Shown: positions 5,676 through 7,000 of the stretch, in pieces
How positions within the stretch are numbered: position 1 is the stretch's first letter
Layout of the letters: each line of letters opens with the position of its first letter
DNA from: Methylorubrum extorquens
Lineage (GTDB): Bacteria > Pseudomonadota > Alphaproteobacteria > Rhizobiales > Beijerinckiaceae
DNA length: 7,000 nucleotides
Direction of reading: 5' to 3'
Assembly: GCA_019695455.1 (NCBI GenBank)
Contig: JAEUAC010000193.1
Location: 1-7,000, forward strand
Program-made: the position numbers and the translations under genes
Notes under the pieces: generated by a model
Told to the model about the DNA's origin: nothing
The model's database searches: none
The model's input: only the letters and a program-made list of their open reading frames with translations

Positions 5676-6698
5676 CTACTGGAACGGCGGCGTGAACAGC
5701 GCGCCGCCCTTGGTCCAGAGCTCGTTCTTGCCGCGGGCGAGCTTCAGGGGCGAGTCCATGCCGACCGTGCGCTCGTAGCTCTCGCCGTAATTCCCGACCT
5801 GCTTGACGATCTGGTAGGCCCAGTCGTTCGGGATGCCCATCATGGCTCCGAAGCCGCCCTCGGTGCCGAGGAGGCGCCGCACCTCGGCATTGGGCGAGGT
5901 CTTCATCTGGTCGACGTTCTTGGACGTCACGCCGAGCAGCTCGGCCGCGATCTGGGCGTTCAGCACCCAGCGCACCACGAGCTGGAAGCGCTCGTCGCCC
6001 CAGCGGGTGGTCGGCCCCTGCGGGTCGTTCGAGATCGTCTCCGTCATGACGATGTTGTTCGCCGGGTCCTTCAGCTTGATGCGCTGGCCCGCGAGCGCCC
6101 CGATGCCGGCCGTGTAGGCATCGCAGCGGCCCGAATCGTAGGCCTGGATGGCGTCGTCGTTCTTTTGGAAGTTGATGATGGAGACCTTGAGGTTGCGCTC
6201 CTTGAACCAGTCGGAGGCGTTCTTCTCCTCCGTCGAGCCGGCCGCGACGCAGACCGAGGCCCCGTCGAGGTCCTTCGGGGCGGCGGCAGAGCCCTTCCGC
6301 ACCAGGAAGGTCTGGCCTTCGTAGAAGTTGATGCCCTGGAAGTTCACGCCGAGCGTCGCGTTGCGGGTGAACGTGATCGTCGTGTTGCGGGCGAGCACGT
6401 CGACCTGGGCCGATTGCAGCACCGGCCAGCGCTGCTGGACGGAGGTCGGCGTGAACTTGACCTTGGTCGCGTCCCCGAGGAGCGCGGCCGCGAGCGAGCG
6501 GCAGTAATCGACGTCGATGCCCGACCATTCGCCCTTGTCGTTGGCGAAGGAGAAGCCCGGCAGGCCGAGATGCACGCCGCATTCGAGGTGGCCGCGCGCC
6601 TTGATGGCGTCGAGCGTCGGCGAAGGCGCAAGGTTCTGCGCGCCGGCGGCGCCGGCGGCGAGCGTGAAGGCTCCGGCCAGGATCAGGCGGGTGGACAT
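5676..6698 (-). CDS. aapJ: General L-amino-acid ABC transporter periplasmic binding protein, AapJ/BztA type
   Basis: The 340-residue precursor captures amino acids in the periplasm and delivers them to the AapQ/AapM channel. A signal peptide covers residues 1-20 (MSTRLILAGAFTLAAGAAGA, cut before QNLAPS). The mature type II periplasmic-binding fold carries the family's hallmarks: LDAIKARGHLECGV, then GFSFANDKGEWSGIDVDYC, VDVLARNTTITFTR (about 99-112), GINFYEGQTFLV, LDGASVCVAAGSTEE (about 144-158), YDSGRCDAYT (187-196) and the C-terminal QVGNYGESYERTVG (300-313). The length matches rhizobial AapJ closely. The frame is open to a TTG at 6728, but the ATG at 6698 starts exactly at the signal peptide and has GGAG 10 bases upstream. 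It is the first gene of the cluster, and a 96-base structured gap follows before the next gene. Broad L-amino-acid specificity is known for the family; a narrower range cannot be ruled out here. Confidence 0.93.
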   Translation of the reverse strand: MSTRLILAGAFTLAAGAAGAQNLAPSPTLDAIKARGHLECGVHLGLPGFSFANDKGEWSGIDVDYCRSLAAALLGDATKVKFTPTSVQQRWPVLQSAQVDVLARNTTITFTRNATLGVNFQGINFYEGQTFLVRKGSAAAPKDLDGASVCVAAGSTEEKNASDWFKERNLKVSIINFQKNDDAIQAYDSGRCDAYTAGIGALAGQRIKLKDPANNIVMTETISNDPQGPTTRWGDERFQLVVRWVLNAQIAAELLGVTSKNVDQMKTSPNAEVRRLLGTEGGFGAMMGIPNDWAYQIVKQVGNYGESYERTVGMDSPLKLARGKNELWTKGGALFTPPFQ

Positions 6699-6736
6699 CG
6701 AACGGGGACTCCGGGAACTTGGGACCAAGGACCCGG

Positions 6737-6765
6737 ACGTTCGGTCATGGCGGGCACCGGGTCAA
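6737..6765 (-). promoter_or_regulatory. Candidate promoter for aapJ
   Basis: On the minus strand a TTGACC (6765-6760) resembles a sigma-70 -35 box. Seventeen bases later stands GAACGT (6742-6737), a poor -10. A transcript would start roughly 30 bases before the aapJ ATG. Only the -35 is a good match, so this is a weak proposal. Confidence 0.25.
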
Positions 6766-6786
6766 CCGCCCGGCGCCCGGAGTCGC

Positions 6787-6834
6787 GACCGAGCGGCGCC
6801 CCGCCGGTCGGCGACCGACGGCGCCGAAGCGGTC
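6787..6834 (-). terminator. Nested GC-rich hairpin after the coiled-coil gene, possible terminator
   Basis: GACCG (6787-6791) pairs with CGGTC (6830-6834). After a small internal loop, CGGCGCC (6794-6800) pairs with GGCGCCG (6820-6826), and inside this GTCGG (6807-6811) pairs with CCGAC (6815-6819). The structure begins 7 bases after the stop of the minus-strand gene at 6842. It would separate that gene from aapJ. No T-run follows, so it may act as a Rho-assisted end or an RNA-stability hairpin. In DNA this rich in G and C some pairing is expected by chance. Confidence 0.4.
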
Positions 6835-6841
6835 CGCCCGA

Positions 6842-7000
6842 TCAGCGGCGGCGCTGGCCCTTCACGGCCGTCTCGACCCGATCCAGCTTGTCCTCGATCT
6901 TGTCGAGCTTGGCGAGGACCTGGGTCAGCATGTCGGGCTGCACCCGCACGTACTCGACCGTCTCGCGCGTGTTCTTGGCGATGGCGCGGGCCGATTGCAC
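6842..7000 (-). CDS. C-terminal end of an unrecognised coiled-coil protein
   Basis: The frame is open from the right edge of the window to TGA at 6842-6844, giving 52 residues: the 3' end of a gene that starts beyond the window, or possibly all but the first codons of a small one. I do not recognise the family. The visible part reads SARAIAKNTRETVEYVRVQP and then a strong amphipathic stretch, VLAKLDKIEDKLDRVETAV. In that stretch hydrophobic residues recur with 4-3 spacing over three heptads, a classical short coiled coil, followed by a basic tail KGQRRR. There is no membrane segment in the visible part. It is codirectional with aapJ, but a 143-base gap with a strong hairpin separates them, so it is probably a separate transcript. 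Confidence 0.6.
   Translation of the reverse strand: MQSARAIAKNTRETVEYVRVQPDMLTQVLAKLDKIEDKLDRVETAVKGQRRR

Noticed and set aside
5635..6582. A 315-codon minus-strand frame overlapping aapJ
   Set aside because: It is an Arg-, Gly- and Ala-rich shadow; the binding-protein motifs and signal peptide are in the aapJ frame.

Overview
The window looks like chromosomal DNA of a high-GC alphaproteobacterium. By eye it is about 70% G+C, with third codon positions almost always G or C. The gene families (an AapJ/AapQ/AapM-type general amino-acid ABC transporter and a membrane GGDEF-EAL protein) fit Hyphomicrobiales. A Methylobacterium-like organism is my best guess, but nothing here is diagnostic of the genus.

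Layout from left to right. Positions 3-341 (+) hold the C-terminal part of an aldose 1-epimerase (GalM). A short unrecognised ORF follows at 470-679 (+). The rest of the window is on the minus strand, and its reading order runs right to left. It begins with the C-terminal end of a small coiled-coil protein (6842-7000). Next come aapJ, the periplasmic binding protein (5676-6698), a short Tat-exported protein that resembles the molybdopterin-binding oxidoreductase fold (5055-5579), and a membrane-anchored GGDEF-EAL cyclic-di-GMP protein (3109-5085). The two permeases aapQ (1846-3006, perhaps from 3102) and aapM (701-1849) come last. The aapM stop meets the small plus-strand ORF tail to tail.

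How the genes may work together: AapJ, AapQ and AapM would be the binding protein and the heterodimeric membrane channel of one broad-specificity L-amino-acid importer. Two features are unusual. First, a two-gene module (exported sensor-like protein plus c-di-GMP synthase/phosphodiesterase) lies between the binding-protein gene and the permease genes. Second, the ATPase gene (aapP) that normally follows aapM is absent: aapM is followed at once by convergent, unrelated genes. The importer must therefore use an ATPase encoded elsewhere or a shared one. A plausible reading, which is inference, is that amino-acid uptake and c-di-GMP signalling are co-expressed, with the exported protein acting on the periplasmic domain of the GGDEF-EAL protein.

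The gap between aapJ and the exported protein gene (5580-5675) is the most structured non-coding stretch. It holds a hairpin just after the aapJ stop, an AT-rich block with three alternating 5-bp half-sites, and a perfect 9-bp hairpin that displays the Shine-Dalgarno sequence in its loop. The other non-coding gaps (342-469, 3007-3108, 6699-6841) are short. I saw no rRNA, tRNA, CRISPR array, insertion sequence or attachment site.
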